DNA of 64,000 nt from Bacillus sp. DTU_2020_1000418_1_SI_GHA_SEK_038 (GCF_032341175.1 NZ_CP135435.1:4154001-4218000); one strand, 5' to 3'; numbered from the stretch's first letter, positions 52,716-62,620 are shown. The notes: generated by a model from the letters alone, not told the origin. Numbers and translations: made by a program.

Positions 52716-53267
52716 CTACCCCAATAGCAGCTTAATCCCGAACGCAAAAAGGATGCTGCCGCCAAGAGCTTCACTATAGGAGCCGAGCCAGCTCTGGACC
52801 TTTCTGCCAATGAGCAGGCCGAGCCACGTAAGGACGGTGGCAGTTACGCCGAAGCTAGTCAAAACCAACAATGTTTTAGCCCCGTAAATTCCTAGAGTTA
52901 AGCTTACGGAAAAGCTGTCTAAGCTTACGCTGAAGCCAAAGAGCATTAAGCCTAATCCCACTGGCGTAATCATGCTCTCTTTTTCCTTCTGGAATCCGGA
53001 CCAGACCATTTGTATACCTAATATGAGCAGGAGCCCGCCGCCGACATAGGTGGCAATGGCACCGAATTTTTCAGATAATATTCTTCCTGCAATCATTCCA
53101 ATGAGGGGCATCCAAACATGGAAAAAGCCGATGGTCACGCCAATTTTGAATATTTGTTTAAGGCGGAGCTTATACATGCCCATTCCCAAGCCCACTGAAA
53201 AAGCATCCATTGCCAGAGCGAATGCCATGATTGTGAGTGTTAGTATTTCTCCGATTAAATCTGCCAT
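52716..53267 (-). CDS. mntP: Manganese efflux pump MntP
   Basis: A 183-residue, six-helix membrane protein with the paired acidic motifs [15 protein letters not shown] and [15 protein letters not shown], which identify MntP. It exports Mn2+. In B. subtilis it is ywlD in the same place. GGAGGAG lies before the ATG. No yybP-ykoY manganese riboswitch is apparent in the 280 bp upstream. Confidence 0.93.
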   Translation of the reverse strand: MADLIGEILTLTIMAFALAMDAFSVGLGMGMYKLRLKQIFKIGVTIGFFHVWMPLIGMIAGRILSEKFGAIATYVGGGLLLILGIQMVWSGFQKEKESMITPVGLGLMLFGFSVSLDSFSVSLTLGIYGAKTLLVLTSFGVTATVLTWLGLLIGRKVQSWLGSYSEALGGSILFAFGIKLLLG

Positions 53268-53514
53268 CTTTTCTCCTCCTTGGACTTGCTATTTCAACAT
53301 ATGCACGTCCAAGAGGATTTAGAATCGAAAAAACAAAGGGTCGGATCTGTATCTCCATATCCATTGGGACAAGAGACCTAATCATTGACATCCTAAAAAA
53401 GACGAACATCGACTCAACTCCCCAATGAGCAACAGACCATTTTCCAAACCAAAATGGGTCGGGTGATTGCTACCTACCGAGGGGGCATATCTAAGTAAAA
53501 GTGGATGCTACGTC

Positions 53515-53548
53515 CAAAAAAAGTGAGACAAGGCACCCGCCCCTCATC
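53515..53548 (-). terminator. Possible terminator for ywlC
   Basis: GTGAGACAAGGC and GCCCCTCAT can pair imperfectly, followed on the minus strand by ACTTTTTTTTGG. The stem is weak but the position just past ywlC fits. The remaining spacer up to mntP (53268-53514) shows nothing else. Confidence 0.45.
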
Positions 53549-53551
53549 CCA

Positions 53552-54589
53552 TCAGATCACACGATGTCCCGCTGCCTTCATAAGGCGGTTCATGACAGCA
53601 ACGCCGACTCCTTCATTCGGGAACATTTCGCTATAAATAATATCTGCGTTTGTATTGTTGAATTTCCTTAATGCCTCATATAAATAGGTCGCAACGGTTT
53701 CAAGATTTTCACGTTGTCCACAAGGTACGACATAATCCGCTTGATAGAAGTTTTGGTTTTCCACAGTTGTTAGCACACCAACGGTCAAACCCTCTTCCTT
53801 CTTCTTATCCACAAGCTTCTGGATAAACTCTCTTGACCCATCCACTAAATAAAGCGGTGCATCTGGAGCATAGTGTCGGTATTTCATTCCAGGGGATTTA
53901 GGCGCCTGAGTCTCATCTGTGAGCGCGGCGTCAACGGAAACCTCCCCAATCACGGCTTCAAGCTGTTCCTTTGTCACTGCACCCGGCCTCAGGATAACAG
54001 GGATTTCTTCCGTGCAATCCAATACGGTCGATTCCACACCCACTCCCGTTGGTCCACCATCCACAATTCCCGCAATCTTCCCGTTTAAGTCCTCCCACAC
54101 ATGCTCGGCTGTTGTCGGGCTTGGCTTTCCTGAGCGGTTTGCGCTCGGTGCCGCAATCGGAAGTCCACATCTCTTCAGGATGGCTAACGCAACCGGATGA
54201 TCCGGCATGCGCACAGCAATTGTGGATAAACCCGCTGTTGCCTGATCCGACAGCTTTCCTTCTTTCTTTTTAAAAATGAGGGTAAGCGGGCCTGGCCAGA
54301 ATTCCTTTATCAACAGCTTTGCTTGATCTGAAATGTCCTCCGCAAAATCATCAAGCTGATGTTCCTCCGCAATGTGGATAATCAGCGGATTATCGCTCGG
54401 CCTTCCTTTAGCTGCGAAAATCTTGCCTACAGCCTCACTGTTTTCTGCATTTCCACCCAAGCCATAGACGGTTTCGGTAGGAAATGCCACCACTTCATTA
54501 TTTATTAAAAGATCCGCAGCCTGTGCAGTTTGTGGATAACTTTCGAGATCATCCACAAATTTATCCACTGACCATCTTTTCGTATTCAT
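53552..54589 (-). CDS. ywlC: Threonylcarbamoyl-AMP synthase (Sua5/TsaC)
   Basis: A 345-residue protein with a YrdC domain (about 32-220; FPTETVYGLGGNA, AAKGRPSDNPL, AAPSANRSGKPSPT) and a C-terminal Sua5 domain (about 240-345). It makes threonylcarbamoyl-AMP from Thr, bicarbonate and ATP for the t6A37 tRNA modification. The ATG at 54589 follows GGTGGAG; the frame extends to 54643. Several DnaA-box 9-mers fall inside and just upstream of this gene. Confidence 0.94.
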   Translation of the reverse strand: MNTKRWSVDKFVDDLESYPQTAQAADLLINNEVVAFPTETVYGLGGNAENSEAVGKIFAAKGRPSDNPLIIHIAEEHQLDDFAEDISDQAKLLIKEFWPGPLTLIFKKKEGKLSDQATAGLSTIAVRMPDHPVALAILKRCGLPIAAPSANRSGKPSPTTAEHVWEDLNGKIAGIVDGGPTGVGVESTVLDCTEEIPVILRPGAVTKEQLEAVIGEVSVDAALTDETQAPKSPGMKYRHYAPDAPLYLVDGSREFIQKLVDKKKEEGLTVGVLTTVENQNFYQADYVVPCGQRENLETVATYLYEALRKFNNTNADIIYSEMFPNEGVGVAVMNRLMKAAGHRVI

Positions 54590-54793
54590 GATGCTCCACC
54601 TTCTTTTTGTCACCTTAATATCGTAATAAAATCCTTTATTCACATGTTAATTACTTTTGAAAGTATAAAAGAAGATGGAGGATAACTCAAGCATTATCCA
54701 CAATTTGTGGATAGATAACTCACATTTGTGCATAACTTCGCCAATATATCCACATTTTACAGGGATAATGTCAAAAAGAATGAGTTGTCCACA
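54531..54793. promoter_or_regulatory. DnaA-box cluster at the ywlC-ywlB junction
   Basis: TTATCCACA (either strand) occurs without mismatch at 54531-54539 and 54694-54702. One-mismatch copies lie at 54549-54557, 54561-54569, 54706-54714, 54727-54735 (TTATGCACA), 54746-54754 and 54785-54793. Three more perfect copies are inside ywlC at 53805-53813, 54221-54229 and 54373-54381. Two boxes (54694 and 54706) face each other. I recall that B. subtilis has a DnaA-binding cluster in the ywlC region, which would fit. Confidence 0.75.
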
Positions 54794-55200
54794 GTTAAAA
54801 TATGTTTTACATGGTCAGAACCATAGAGTTCCTCCGGCAAGTTCAGCCTATTCATCTCTTTAAAGCCCAGCAGCTGAAAAAAAGCCAGCGAGGTTTTTTT
54901 ATTAGAAGAAAGGTAAAGAGATTGCAGCTGCCTGTCCTTCGCCAACATTAGAATCTGCTCGAAAAGGATGAATAACTCGTTTTCAGTCATTTCCTTTGTC
55001 ACCGCAAGGGAACGGAGCAATCCCATTGTTCCTAGTGGCTCAATTCCAAGCGTGGCTTTTACATTACCCTGGTCATTTTCCATAATTAAGAAGTAATCGA
55101 TGGATTCCGCCAATCCATCTGTATTAAGTTTGGCCTCTGCCAAAAAACTTGTTAATCTCTCAACATCCTCCGCCACTGCACCTCGTATGAAAGCAGCCAT
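54757..55200 (-). CDS. ywlB: GNAT-like protein YwlB
   Basis: A 147-residue protein with an acetyltransferase (GNAT) outline: N-terminal strand-helix (AFIRGAVAEDVERLTSFL), central sheet, and FFQLLGFKEMNRLNLPEELYGSDHVK near the end. The acetyl-CoA loop is poorly conserved (LAVTKEMTEN), so activity is uncertain. It matches YwlB by position beside ywlC and spoIIR. AGGTGGA lies before the ATG. Confidence 0.78.
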   Translation of the reverse strand: MAAFIRGAVAEDVERLTSFLAEAKLNTDGLAESIDYFLIMENDQGNVKATLGIEPLGTMGLLRSLAVTKEMTENELFILFEQILMLAKDRQLQSLYLSSNKKTSLAFFQLLGFKEMNRLNLPEELYGSDHVKHILTVDNSFFLTLSL

Positions 55201-55387
55201 CGTTCCACCTCATTCTTCATAGTCTATTAGTAAATTTCATTCCATTCTGTTCTATTAAGTATGTAGAAACTTACTATATTCATATGAAAAAATAGAGATA
55301 GTAGAACTGTCCTGTGGAAAATAAAATTGTCGTTAACAAACCTTTATGTGCAAAGAAATCATATTTTTGAACAAGATACTCAGTTCC

Positions 55388-56056
55388 TTATCCGAAAATT
55401 TTCTCCCAAAGCTCGACTAGAAAGAACTTCACCTTTACAGGCTGTTCATCTTCTTCCGTATAGACAGGTGGTGTCTTCTCTTCTTTCTCTTGCTTGTTAT
55501 CGGCAGCTGCCGCAGTTTCTTTCGTTCCCTCTTCTTCAAATCCATCACTTACCGCTACCCCATTTGAGAAATCGAGAAAGCATAGCGGCGGGAATAATAC
55601 ACACCACCAGTTAGCCCCTTGCGCGTCACCAAGTGAAATCAAGATTGCTTCATACTCACCTGCTGGATAAAGGAATTGCCCGTAAAGCTTCGTTGGAAAG
55701 TCTACCTTGCTGAAGTTAACCTTCACCTCTTGTTCCGATTGGCTTTCTGCTACTACTTGTTCTGCAATTTCTTGAATTTCCGGCAGCTTGGATTGAAGTA
55801 AATTTCTTGCCTCATCAATAGAGGTTAACTCTTCTACCCAATTAGTAATTTCGGCATTTACCGCATCTCTCACCTGGCGTTTCAGTACTTGATCTGCTTC
55901 TCTATCACTATTTGCTAGAATTCTAAGACGGATCGCTTCATTTGGAATGACGAGCTGATCTTCCGCCAATGTTTCATTTTGTGGTATATATAAACTTAAA
56001 ATAGTTCCTAAACATAAGATAATTATATATAATTTTACCGCTGTTTTTGTTTTCAT
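55388..56056 (-). CDS. spoIIR: Stage II sporulation protein R
   Basis: A 222-residue secreted protein with a signal peptide (about 1-32) and the SpoIIR domain (IPNEAIRLRILANSDREADQ, GANWWCVLFPPLCFLD). It is made in the forespore under SigF and signals across the septum to SpoIIGA, which then cleaves pro-SigE. The ATG at 56056 lies 10 nt after GGGG; a GTG 9 nt upstream is in frame. The C-terminal 50 residues are Glu/Lys-rich. Confidence 0.94.
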   Translation of the reverse strand: MKTKTAVKLYIIILCLGTILSLYIPQNETLAEDQLVIPNEAIRLRILANSDREADQVLKRQVRDAVNAEITNWVEELTSIDEARNLLQSKLPEIQEIAEQVVAESQSEQEVKVNFSKVDFPTKLYGQFLYPAGEYEAILISLGDAQGANWWCVLFPPLCFLDFSNGVAVSDGFEEEGTKETAAAADNKQEKEEKTPPVYTEEDEQPVKVKFFLVELWEKIFG

Positions 56057-56202
56057 ATTCTTCACGCCCCTTCACTAACTCATTGTGGTCAAGGAGGCAG
56101 AATCTTAAACTAGTAAAATTAAAAAATTCTATCTTCACCTGTAATAGAAAAAACGAATTTCTGCAAAGTTTAGCGCCTAAAAAAAAGAATAATTGAATAG
56201 GA

Positions 56203-56231
56203 ATAACCCTTAGAGATTTTCTAAGGGCTAT
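56203..56231 (-). terminator. Terminator for prfA-prmC
   Basis: ATAACCCTTAGA and TCTAAGGGCTAT form a 12-bp stem with one mismatch. The minus-strand tail is ATTCC then a distant T8 run. It lies 60 nt beyond the prmC stop. Confidence 0.6.
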
Positions 56232-56290
56232 TGGGATGGCGATATTCTCTTTGATTGAACAAAACTCTCATTATGAGGGCATCCTATTTC

Positions 56291-57163
56291 CTAAAAACCA
56301 ATCTCCGCAAACACCATTCGGTCCTTCCCATTTATATCAAAAACCATCTCAACTTTCGCCTGTGGAAAGGCTTGCCTCAGCAGACTGACAACAGCTTCAC
56401 TTTGACCTGCCCCTACTTCAAAACCAATTAGCGCCTGTTCGCGGACTACAAGCGGAAGCTCCTCCGCTAGCCTTTTATAAATATTCAAACCATCAACTCC
56501 AGCAAAAAGTGCTCGGTGCGGCTCATGCTCAGTCACAACTTCTGACATCCATTCAATATCCCCATCCGGAATATACGGAGGATTGGAAAGAACAATATCA
56601 AACCTCTCGCCGCTATCAATAAAAGGCTTCAGTAGATCGCCTTGGATAAACCGAACGTCAGCACCAAGATGACGCGCATTTTCCCCCGCTAAAAGCAGAG
56701 TTGGTCCATAAATATCTGTCGCGGTTACAGCTAAATCAGGGTTCTCCAGCTTCAACGTGACAGCAATGGCCCCGCTCCCCGTCCCAATATCCGCCAATTT
56801 AAGGCCTTCCCGATTTCCAAAAAGCTTCCCGACCCTCTGTAGCGTATGATAAACCAGCTCCTCCGTTTCGGGACGAGGAATGAGAACATCCTCATTCACT
56901 TTAAAATCCCGCCCATAAAAGGATTCGGAGCCAATAATATACTGAACTGGCTTACCTTCACTATGAAGAAGCACCGCCTTCTTAAAATCCTCGAAAACCT
57001 GCGCCTCAAGCTCTTCTCGCAGGCTAGCTAAAAATATTGACCGGTCCATTCTCATATAATGCTGCAATAGTATTTCTCCCGCATTGTCATCTCGATTTTT
57101 TTCTTTTAAAAAAGAAGAAGCCCACTGGAGGGCTTCATAGACTTTCTTAGCTTGATTACTCAT
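56291..57163 (-). CDS. prmC: Release factor glutamine methyltransferase
   Basis: A 290-residue SAM-dependent enzyme (also hemK) that N5-methylates the GGQ glutamine of RF1 and RF2. SAM motif [10 protein letters not shown] and the catalytic NPPY ([10 protein letters not shown]) are visible, and a helical N-terminal domain precedes them. The ATG at 57163 overlaps the end of prfA (ATGAGTAA). Its neighbour prfA is its substrate. Confidence 0.95.
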   Translation of the reverse strand: MSNQAKKVYEALQWASSFLKEKNRDDNAGEILLQHYMRMDRSIFLASLREELEAQVFEDFKKAVLLHSEGKPVQYIIGSESFYGRDFKVNEDVLIPRPETEELVYHTLQRVGKLFGNREGLKLADIGTGSGAIAVTLKLENPDLAVTATDIYGPTLLLAGENARHLGADVRFIQGDLLKPFIDSGERFDIVLSNPPYIPDGDIEWMSEVVTEHEPHRALFAGVDGLNIYKRLAEELPLVVREQALIGFEVGAGQSEAVVSLLRQAFPQAKVEMVFDINGKDRMVFAEIGF

Positions 57164-58229
57164 TGGATGCACTTTCCAGCTTTGCCGATTGTTCTTCAAC
57201 GATTAACGCATCAATCACTTCATCCATTTTCCCTGAAAGAATTTGATCAAGCTTTTGGATTGTTAATCCAATGCGGTGGTCTGTCACACGATTTTGCGGG
57301 AAGTTGTACGTACGAATCCGCTCAGAACGGTCACCTGTACCGACCGCAGATTTACGTACCTGATCATACTCAGCCTGTGCCTCTTGCTGGAATTTATCGT
57401 AGACACGCGCACGTAATACCTTCATGGCTTTTTCTTTATTCTTGATTTGAGATTTTTCATCCTGACAGGACACAACTGTCCCTGTCGGTAAGTGGGTAAG
57501 ACGAACAGCTGACATGGTCGTGTTTACGCTCTGTCCGCCTGGTCCGCTTGATGCAAACGTATCAACGCGAATATCTTTTTCATGAATTTCGATTTCTACT
57601 TCCTCTGCCTCTGGTAAAACAGCAACCGTTGCCGTAGAAGTGTGGATACGGCCGCCAGATTCTGTTTCCGGTACACGCTGTACGCGGTGAGCACCATTCT
57701 CAAACTTTAATTTTGAAAAAGCGCCGTTTCCGTTAATCATAAAAATGATTTCTTTGTAGCCGCCTACTCCAGTAGAATGTGACTCAATCACGTCTGTTTT
57801 CCATCCCTGCGATTCAGCAAAACGGCTGTACATGCGGTATAAATCCCCAGCAAACAAGGCAGCTTCATCTCCGCCTGCTGCTCCACGAATTTCCACAATT
57901 ACGTTTTTATCATCGTTCGGATCTTTCGGGATTAAAAGAATCTTCAAACGAGCTTCTAATTCCTCAACCTTGTCTTCTAGCTCATCAAGTTCTTCCTTTA
58001 CCATTTCACGCATTTCCGCATCTAGCTTTTCATCAAGCATGGCTTTCGCATCTTGATACTGCTCACGAACATCCTTATATTCACGATAAGCGTCAACAGT
58101 CTCTTGAATATCTGACTGTTCCTTCGAGTATTCGCGCAATTTTTTTGGATCATTAACAATTTCCGGATCACTTAAAAGCTCATTTAATCTTTCATAGCGG
58201 TCCTCTACAGATTGAAGACGATCAAACAT
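57156..58229 (-). CDS. prfA: Peptide chain release factor 1
   Basis: A 357-residue RF1: N-terminal coiled coil, then the stop-codon tripeptide PxT (as PET in [10 protein letters not shown]) that reads UAA/UAG, and the GGQ motif in [15 protein letters not shown] near residue 230 that triggers hydrolysis. It is the first gene of prfA-prmC. Confidence 0.97.
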   Translation of the reverse strand: MFDRLQSVEDRYERLNELLSDPEIVNDPKKLREYSKEQSDIQETVDAYREYKDVREQYQDAKAMLDEKLDAEMREMVKEELDELEDKVEELEARLKILLIPKDPNDDKNVIVEIRGAAGGDEAALFAGDLYRMYSRFAESQGWKTDVIESHSTGVGGYKEIIFMINGNGAFSKLKFENGAHRVQRVPETESGGRIHTSTATVAVLPEAEEVEIEIHEKDIRVDTFASSGPGGQSVNTTMSAVRLTHLPTGTVVSCQDEKSQIKNKEKAMKVLRARVYDKFQQEAQAEYDQVRKSAVGTGDRSERIRTYNFPQNRVTDHRIGLTIQKLDQILSGKMDEVIDALIVEEQSAKLESASNE

Positions 58230-58514
58230 AGCATTTCACCTCTTATTTCCATTACACTTCGGACTATTATTTCCGAGCCAAATCTATTCAATACGTTTAC
58301 GCTTAAAAGCAGCTTTTCACGCTTATTTACCGATAGAGTCCATAACATTATAATTATAGTATAGGTGGAAGATGAGGTCAAAAATAATTTAAAATCGAAA
58401 TAGAAAAGGCTGCTGCTTTGAAAAAAATGAATACCTTTTTAATTTTATTATTTTTATAATGGGGAATTTTAGCTATGAAGACCCATTTTTATTTTTTTAA
58501 TGAATCACTAAAAG

Positions 58515-58735
58515 GACTTATCGGACACGAAATGCAGGAATACACCTATTCATGTCCTTTAACTGCTATTTATAGGACACAAAGTGCAGGAATACACCAA
58601 TCTATGTCCTTTAACTGCGATTTATAGGACACGAAATGCAGCAATACACCAATTTATGTCCTTTAACTACGATTTATAGGACACGAAATGCAGCATTACA
58701 CCAATCGTATGTCCTAACACTGGAGCCACCCGTTT
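58515..58735. repeat. Tandem array E, family AGGACA...TGTCCT, 52 bp period
   Basis: GGACACGAAATGCAG-type units start at 58523, 58575, 58627 and 58679, three exact steps of 52 bp. Each has the inverted pair AGGACA/TGTCCT about 25 nt apart and TTTAACTRCGATTTAT between units. It lies between the prfA start and the GntR terminator. Confidence 0.92.
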
Positions 58736-58790
58736 TTGTCCTCTTGAACCAGTTAATGAACTAGAAATACTCATTCTCTTTGAAAAAAGC

Positions 58791-58822
58791 AAAATAAAAA
58801 GAGTACAACAAATGTTATACTC
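58791..58822 (-). terminator. Terminator for the GntR gene
   Basis: GAGTACAAC and GTTATACTC form a 9-bp stem (one G-T pair) followed on the minus strand by TTTTTATTTTG. Confidence 0.8.
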
Positions 58823-58830
58823 AAAAAGTG

Positions 58831-59484
58831 TCATTCAGCATCTCCAACTAATAGCCTTCCTAAGCTCAGCCAATTCTCCTCAACAAGGAAGTAAGCTAGG
58901 GTTGTATTTTTAGAACGGCAGGCGGATATTATTTTATTATGCTCCTCAATCGATTTCATCCCATCAAGAGAACTAAACTTTGAAAATTCCAATCTCCGAA
59001 CTTTAGACATTATTCGTTCTAATGCCAGACTTATTTCCTGATTCCCGGAAGCTAATAAAAGAATCGCATGAAATTGGTCGTCCGCTTCTACTGCATCCAA
59101 AACATTTTTATTTTCTAACGCCTTTTTCAACTGAGCGTTGCTTTCTTCCATCAATTGGATATCTTCTTCCGTAATAGACGGTACCGCCAGACGTGCAGCT
59201 AACCCGTGCAGGGCTGCAACAACTGTAAACGCGTTCTTCGCCTCCTCTAAATGAATTTGCGTAATTCGAGTTTGCGAACCGGGCAAGGATTCAACAAGGC
59301 CTTCATCCTCCAGCCTTTTGAGAGCTTCTCTCACAGGCGTTCTGCTAACACCAAACTGTGTGGCTAAATCCTTATCCATAATTCGTTGACCAGGCTCTAA
59401 TTCCAATGTCACAATGGCTTTTTTCAATGACTCATACACTTGATCTCTTAAGGCTGGGCGCGCAATCGTTTTTATCATCTTCAT
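58831..59484 (-). CDS. GntR-family regulator (FCD type)
   Basis: A 217-residue regulator with a winged helix at about residues 10-75 (LATQFGVSRTPVREALKRLEDEGLV) and an all-helical FCD ligand domain. FCD members often bind carboxylic acids and metals. No clear Shine-Dalgarno precedes the ATG; an in-frame ATG two codons downstream is an alternative. Its likely target is the EamA-type exporter encoded 74 bp upstream in the same direction. Confidence 0.88.
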   Translation of the reverse strand: MKMIKTIARPALRDQVYESLKKAIVTLELEPGQRIMDKDLATQFGVSRTPVREALKRLEDEGLVESLPGSQTRITQIHLEEAKNAFTVVAALHGLAARLAVPSITEEDIQLMEESNAQLKKALENKNVLDAVEADDQFHAILLLASGNQEISLALERIMSKVRRLEFSKFSSLDGMKSIEEHNKIISACRSKNTTLAYFLVEENWLSLGRLLVGDAE

Positions 59485-59558
59485 AAAATCAATATATCAA
59501 CCTTGTAATTGTCTGTCAATTTCCGTATGGCTCCAACTACTATTCCTTTTATCAGTAC

Positions 59559-60536
59559 TTAGCTAGATTTATATCTTACAGCCTCAACCTCCAATGGCTT
59601 TTCCCTATTGGAGACATAGCTGTGCAGAATCAAACCTGCAATGACCATTAGAATGCCCACCCAAGATACAATCGATGGAACGGGTGCCGATAAAATGAGC
59701 AGCTCCCCTGCCACGGCAAATAAAACTTCAAATGATTGTGTCGCTTCAACTGCTGCTAGTTTTTGCATATCCCCTTTTACTAAATCCGTTGCCTTGAAAA
59801 ACAGTACCGTAGCAATTACTCCGGAAAACAGCGCTACTAGAAGTGATTGAAAGGTTTGTCCCGTGCTGGGCAGCCCAACAGTGGCAACCCCATATAAAGA
59901 TAAAAGCAGCCAAAATGGCAGGCTAGCTAAAGTCATCCCTAACACCCGCTGATACGCATCTAACCGATTGCCGCAAACCTCCATCATTTTGCGATTCCCT
60001 AACGGATAGGCAAATGAGGCAAGAATGACAGGCAATACTCCAAGCATAAGCATTTTTCCTGAAAGATTGTTTGCCTGTTCCATCTGCATTAATGCTACTC
60101 CTAGCAGAATGATTAATGACATCGAGAGACCGATAAACGGAATTTTCCCTCTTACTTTAATAGGGCCGTTTGGCGTTTGTTTCGTTTCGAAAAATAATGG
60201 AGCGAGAAGGGAACCCGATATAATCGTCACTTGCCATGTTCCGGCAATCAGCCATCCAGGCCCATAGGCCGCTGCAAAGCTTAAAGGAGCGTAGAAAAGT
60301 CCAAATCCGATCAAACTCCATAAAAACCAGGCGCCCGGATTCTTTTTCATTTCAATCAAAAGCGGCTTTAAATTCCTTCTGCTCATCACAATGGCAATTA
60401 GAAATGGGACCATAAATATATATCGTAACGAGGCACTCCAAATCCAGCTTCCCCCTGAAAGCTCCATTGATCGATTCAAAACAAAAGTAAAAGCAAAAAA
60501 GAATGCTGCAAAGATCCCTATTATAATCGGACGCAT
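59559..60536 (-). CDS. EamA/EmrE-type multidrug-resistance efflux transporter
   Basis: A 325-residue protein with ten predicted membrane helices in two five-helix halves, of the DMT superfamily (PF13536 multidrug-resistance efflux type; MRPIIIGIFAAFFFAFTFVLNR at the start, GVIATVLFFKATDLV near 245). The substrate is unknown. GGGGAGAG lies before the ATG. With the GntR gene it forms a local exporter/regulator pair not found between prfA and tdk in B. subtilis. Confidence 0.85.
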   Translation of the reverse strand: MRPIIIGIFAAFFFAFTFVLNRSMELSGGSWIWSASLRYIFMVPFLIAIVMSRRNLKPLLIEMKKNPGAWFLWSLIGFGLFYAPLSFAAAYGPGWLIAGTWQVTIISGSLLAPLFFETKQTPNGPIKVRGKIPFIGLSMSLIILLGVALMQMEQANNLSGKMLMLGVLPVILASFAYPLGNRKMMEVCGNRLDAYQRVLGMTLASLPFWLLLSLYGVATVGLPSTGQTFQSLLVALFSGVIATVLFFKATDLVKGDMQKLAAVEATQSFEVLFAVAGELLILSAPVPSIVSWVGILMVIAGLILHSYVSNREKPLEVEAVRYKSS

Positions 60537-60689
60537 GATGTTCTCTCCCCAAAATTTGAAATATTATGATAAATTCATATAACTAATATATCGCATTTCG
60601 GTTTTTTATCAACTGTTTTTTTAAATGTGGGATTTGTATAAAACAGGACTCATAAAAATGAACTTACTTTTTACACTAAGCGCGATAGT

Positions 60690-60895
60690 TGAACAACCTC
60701 GCGGACCCTAAAGCCGTTATCCTCATAAAATGACCCATTTTAATGGTCCTAGTGGACACTAAGTCCTCTATTTACAAAAAACACTTAAATTATCACTGTT
60801 TTTTAGCAGATTGCGGAACTGGTGTCCACTAACATAAGGAAATAACCCGTTTTGCCGCAATTAGCAGATCCAGTGTCCGCCCAGTCCCAGCTTAA
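60690..60895. repeat. Array F2, family GCGGAC/GTCCGC, 51 bp period
   Basis: GCGGAC at 60701 and GTGGAC at 60752 (51 bp apart), then the complementary GTCCAC at 60824 and GTCCGC at 60875 (51 bp apart). As in F1, two units point one way and two the other. It lies between the exporter start and the next terminator. Confidence 0.78.
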
Positions 60896-60901
60896 ACCAA
60901 C

Positions 60902-60932
60902 AAAAAAATACCCTGCTGCAACAGCAAGGCAT
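60902..60932 (-). terminator. Terminator for the lipoprotein gene
   Basis: ATACCCTGCTG and CAGCAAGGCAT form an 11-bp stem with G-T pairs and a 3-nt loop, followed on the minus strand by TTTTTTTG. Confidence 0.85.
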
Positions 60933-60933
60933 T

Positions 60934-61377
60934 TTACCTTCGATCCTCTTGAATTTTAATCTCAATATGATAACGAGGCAGCGCATTTTCTAGCTTATTT
61001 CGCAGCTTAGACCTTTCTTTTGATCTTTCGCTTTCAGACAGCATGCCCTTTTTATAAGCCGTAACCCACATATCATCACCGTTGATCCATACAGGACCAG
61101 AACGGTAGCCATCTATCGCATTGATGACCTGGCGTGCTTGATCAATTTCTGCCTGTTGATTAACCCTGTTCGTTCCTGGCGTATTAGGAAAATTAGGATT
61201 TTGTTCATCCATTGTCCAAGCCCTCGTATTATATTCCTGTTCATCATTTCGGGTAGACACATTTCTAAATCCATCCTGATCCTCATTCGGACCGTAAAGC
61301 TTTTCAACTCCACGATTAAAATTGGTACAGCCTGCCGATAAAACAAGAAGCATAATAATAACAAACCATCTTTTCAT
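60934..61377 (-). CDS. Small lipoprotein, possibly sporulation YhcN/YlaJ type
   Basis: A 147-residue protein with a lipoprotein signal peptide (lipobox LSAGC, Cys17), a polar Asn/Asp-rich middle, and a C-terminal alpha/beta segment (QARQVINAIDGYRSGPVWINGDDMWVTA, then KLENALPRYHIEIKI). The pattern is like YhcN/YlaJ spore lipoproteins but I am not certain. A clean GGAGGTG lies upstream of the ATG. It stands as a single unit downstream of tdk's terminator. Confidence 0.7.
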   Translation of the reverse strand: MKRWFVIIMLLVLSAGCTNFNRGVEKLYGPNEDQDGFRNVSTRNDEQEYNTRAWTMDEQNPNFPNTPGTNRVNQQAEIDQARQVINAIDGYRSGPVWINGDDMWVTAYKKGMLSESERSKERSKLRNKLENALPRYHIEIKIQEDRR

Positions 61378-61554
61378 CGCTTACACCTCCATTTATAGCT
61401 TGTCCACTATAACGGAGATTCCACCGTCCAAATTCAGCCAAAACGCAGTTGTTTTTAAAGAATTCGCCTTTAAAAATTTGGCCAAAGTCAGGATATCCGC
61501 AAGATGTGCCACTATATCCGCCACTTTGAACCATATTTCCGTCACCGCCTTCTC

Positions 61555-61590
61555 CATAAAACAAAAAACTGCCTGAATCTCTTCAGACAG
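61555..61590 (-). terminator. Terminator for tdk
   Basis: CTGCCTGAA and TTCAGACAG form a stem with one G-T pair and a TCTC loop, followed on the minus strand by TTTTTTGTTTT. Confidence 0.88.
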
Positions 61591-61600
61591 AAAAAGTATT

Positions 61601-62218
61601 TTATAAAAGCTGTGTTTCCTGCTCTTCACCCAAAATCATCGGTGACTTTGGCACTTCATGATGATGGCGGCACCGTGCTTCGTACGCTTCAGAAGCACCA
61701 ACCAAAATAACAGGATCATCATAGGAAGCGGGCTCCCCGTTAATTAATCTTTGCGTACGGCTAGCTGGTGAGCCGCATACCGCACAGACTGCTTGGAGCT
61801 TGGTCACTAATTCGGCAATGGCCATAAGGGCTGGCATTTGACCGAATGGCTCGCCGCGGAAATCCTGATCGAGGCCTGCTGCAATGACACGATGGCCGCT
61901 ATTCGCTAGATGCTGTATCACCTTTACAATTTCCGAGTCAAAAAATTGAACCTCATCAATAGCAATAACATCGATATCAGAGTGAATATGTTTAAAAATC
62001 TCTGTAGAATTAGAAATCGGTATAGCTGTAAAGGCTGTCCCATTATGGGAAACGACCGCTTCTTCACTATAGCGGTTATCAATTTGCGGTTTAAACACGA
62101 CCATTTGCTGTTTCGCAAATTGGGCTCTGCGTACCCGACGAATCAGTTCTTCCGATTTTCCAGAGAACATACTCCCGCAAATAACCTCTACCCATCCATG
62201 ATGCTTCATGACATACAT
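61601..62218 (-). CDS. tdk: Thymidine kinase
   Basis: A 205-residue type II thymidine kinase. Walker [11 protein letters not shown] lies near residue 15, the Walker B-like DEVQFFD near 89, and the zinc lasso cysteines in CAVCGSP plus C...H near 183. It salvages thymidine to dTMP. GGAGGAG lies before the ATG. It is placed between rpmE and prfA as in related bacilli. Confidence 0.97.
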   Translation of the reverse strand: MYVMKHHGWVEVICGSMFSGKSEELIRRVRRAQFAKQQMVVFKPQIDNRYSEEAVVSHNGTAFTAIPISNSTEIFKHIHSDIDVIAIDEVQFFDSEIVKVIQHLANSGHRVIAAGLDQDFRGEPFGQMPALMAIAELVTKLQAVCAVCGSPASRTQRLINGEPASYDDPVILVGASEAYEARCRHHHEVPKSPMILGEEQETQLL

Positions 62219-62269
62219 AGAAGGCCTCTCCTCCTTAAAAAACAGTGCAAAATATGCTTAAAATTGAAA

Positions 62270-62303
62270 TAAAAAACAGGCAAGAAAGAAAACTTGCCTG
62301 TTT
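62270..62303 (-). terminator. Terminator for rpmE
   Basis: AAACAGGCAAG and CTTGCCTGTTT form a perfect 11-bp stem followed on the minus strand by TTTATTTC. Confidence 0.92.
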
Positions 62304-62314
62304 TGGTTGTTGTA

Positions 62315-62524
62315 TTATTGTTGTTGCTTAATGCCGTATTTTTTGTTGAAACGGTCAACACGTCCGCCAGCTTCAGCGAATTTTTGACGTCCTGTATAGA
62401 ATGGATGGCATTCTGAACAAGTTTCAACACGGATTTCTTTTTGAACAGAACCCGTTTCAAATTCATTACCACATGCACATTTAACGATTGCTTTATTGTA
62501 ATTTGGATGAATTCCTGCTTTCAT
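62315..62524 (-). CDS. rpmE: 50S ribosomal protein L31, zinc-binding type
   Basis: A 69-residue ribosomal protein. All four zinc cysteines are present (Cys16 and Cys18 in KCACGN, Cys36 and Cys39 in ETCSECH), so it is the C+ form used under zinc sufficiency; a zinc-free paralogue would be expected elsewhere. The ATG at 62524 follows AAGGAGATG. It has its own promoter and terminator. Confidence 0.96.
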   Translation of the reverse strand: MKAGIHPNYNKAIVKCACGNEFETGSVQKEIRVETCSECHPFYTGRQKFAEAGGRVDRFNKKYGIKQQQ

Positions 62525-62565
62525 TCTTTTCATCTCCTTCCGCCCTGAATCATGCTGAGACAGAG

Positions 62566-62600
62566 TTATATATTACGGGTCATTATTGGATGACCGTATA
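62566..62600 (-). ncRNA. Candidate L31 ribosomal-protein leader
   Basis: Within the roughly 90-nt rpmE leader, TACGGTCAT and ATGACCCGTA pair around CCAATA (1-nt bulge). L31 leaders that bind their own product have been described in Firmicutes; I could not verify a match to that consensus. Confidence 0.4.
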
Positions 62601-62620
62601 ATCTAAAACACACTGGAATA

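Noticed and set aside
53170..53409. 79-codon minus-strand frame overlapping mntP, and a manganese riboswitch before mntP
   Set aside because: The frame overlaps mntP by about 100 bp with no ribosome binding site; the upstream text does not show the yybP-ykoY consensus loops.
61393..61557. Minus-strand frame ending just before the lipoprotein ribosome binding site
   Set aside because: The stop-to-site spacing looks operonic, but it begins directly after the tdk terminator with no Shine-Dalgarno and no promoter.
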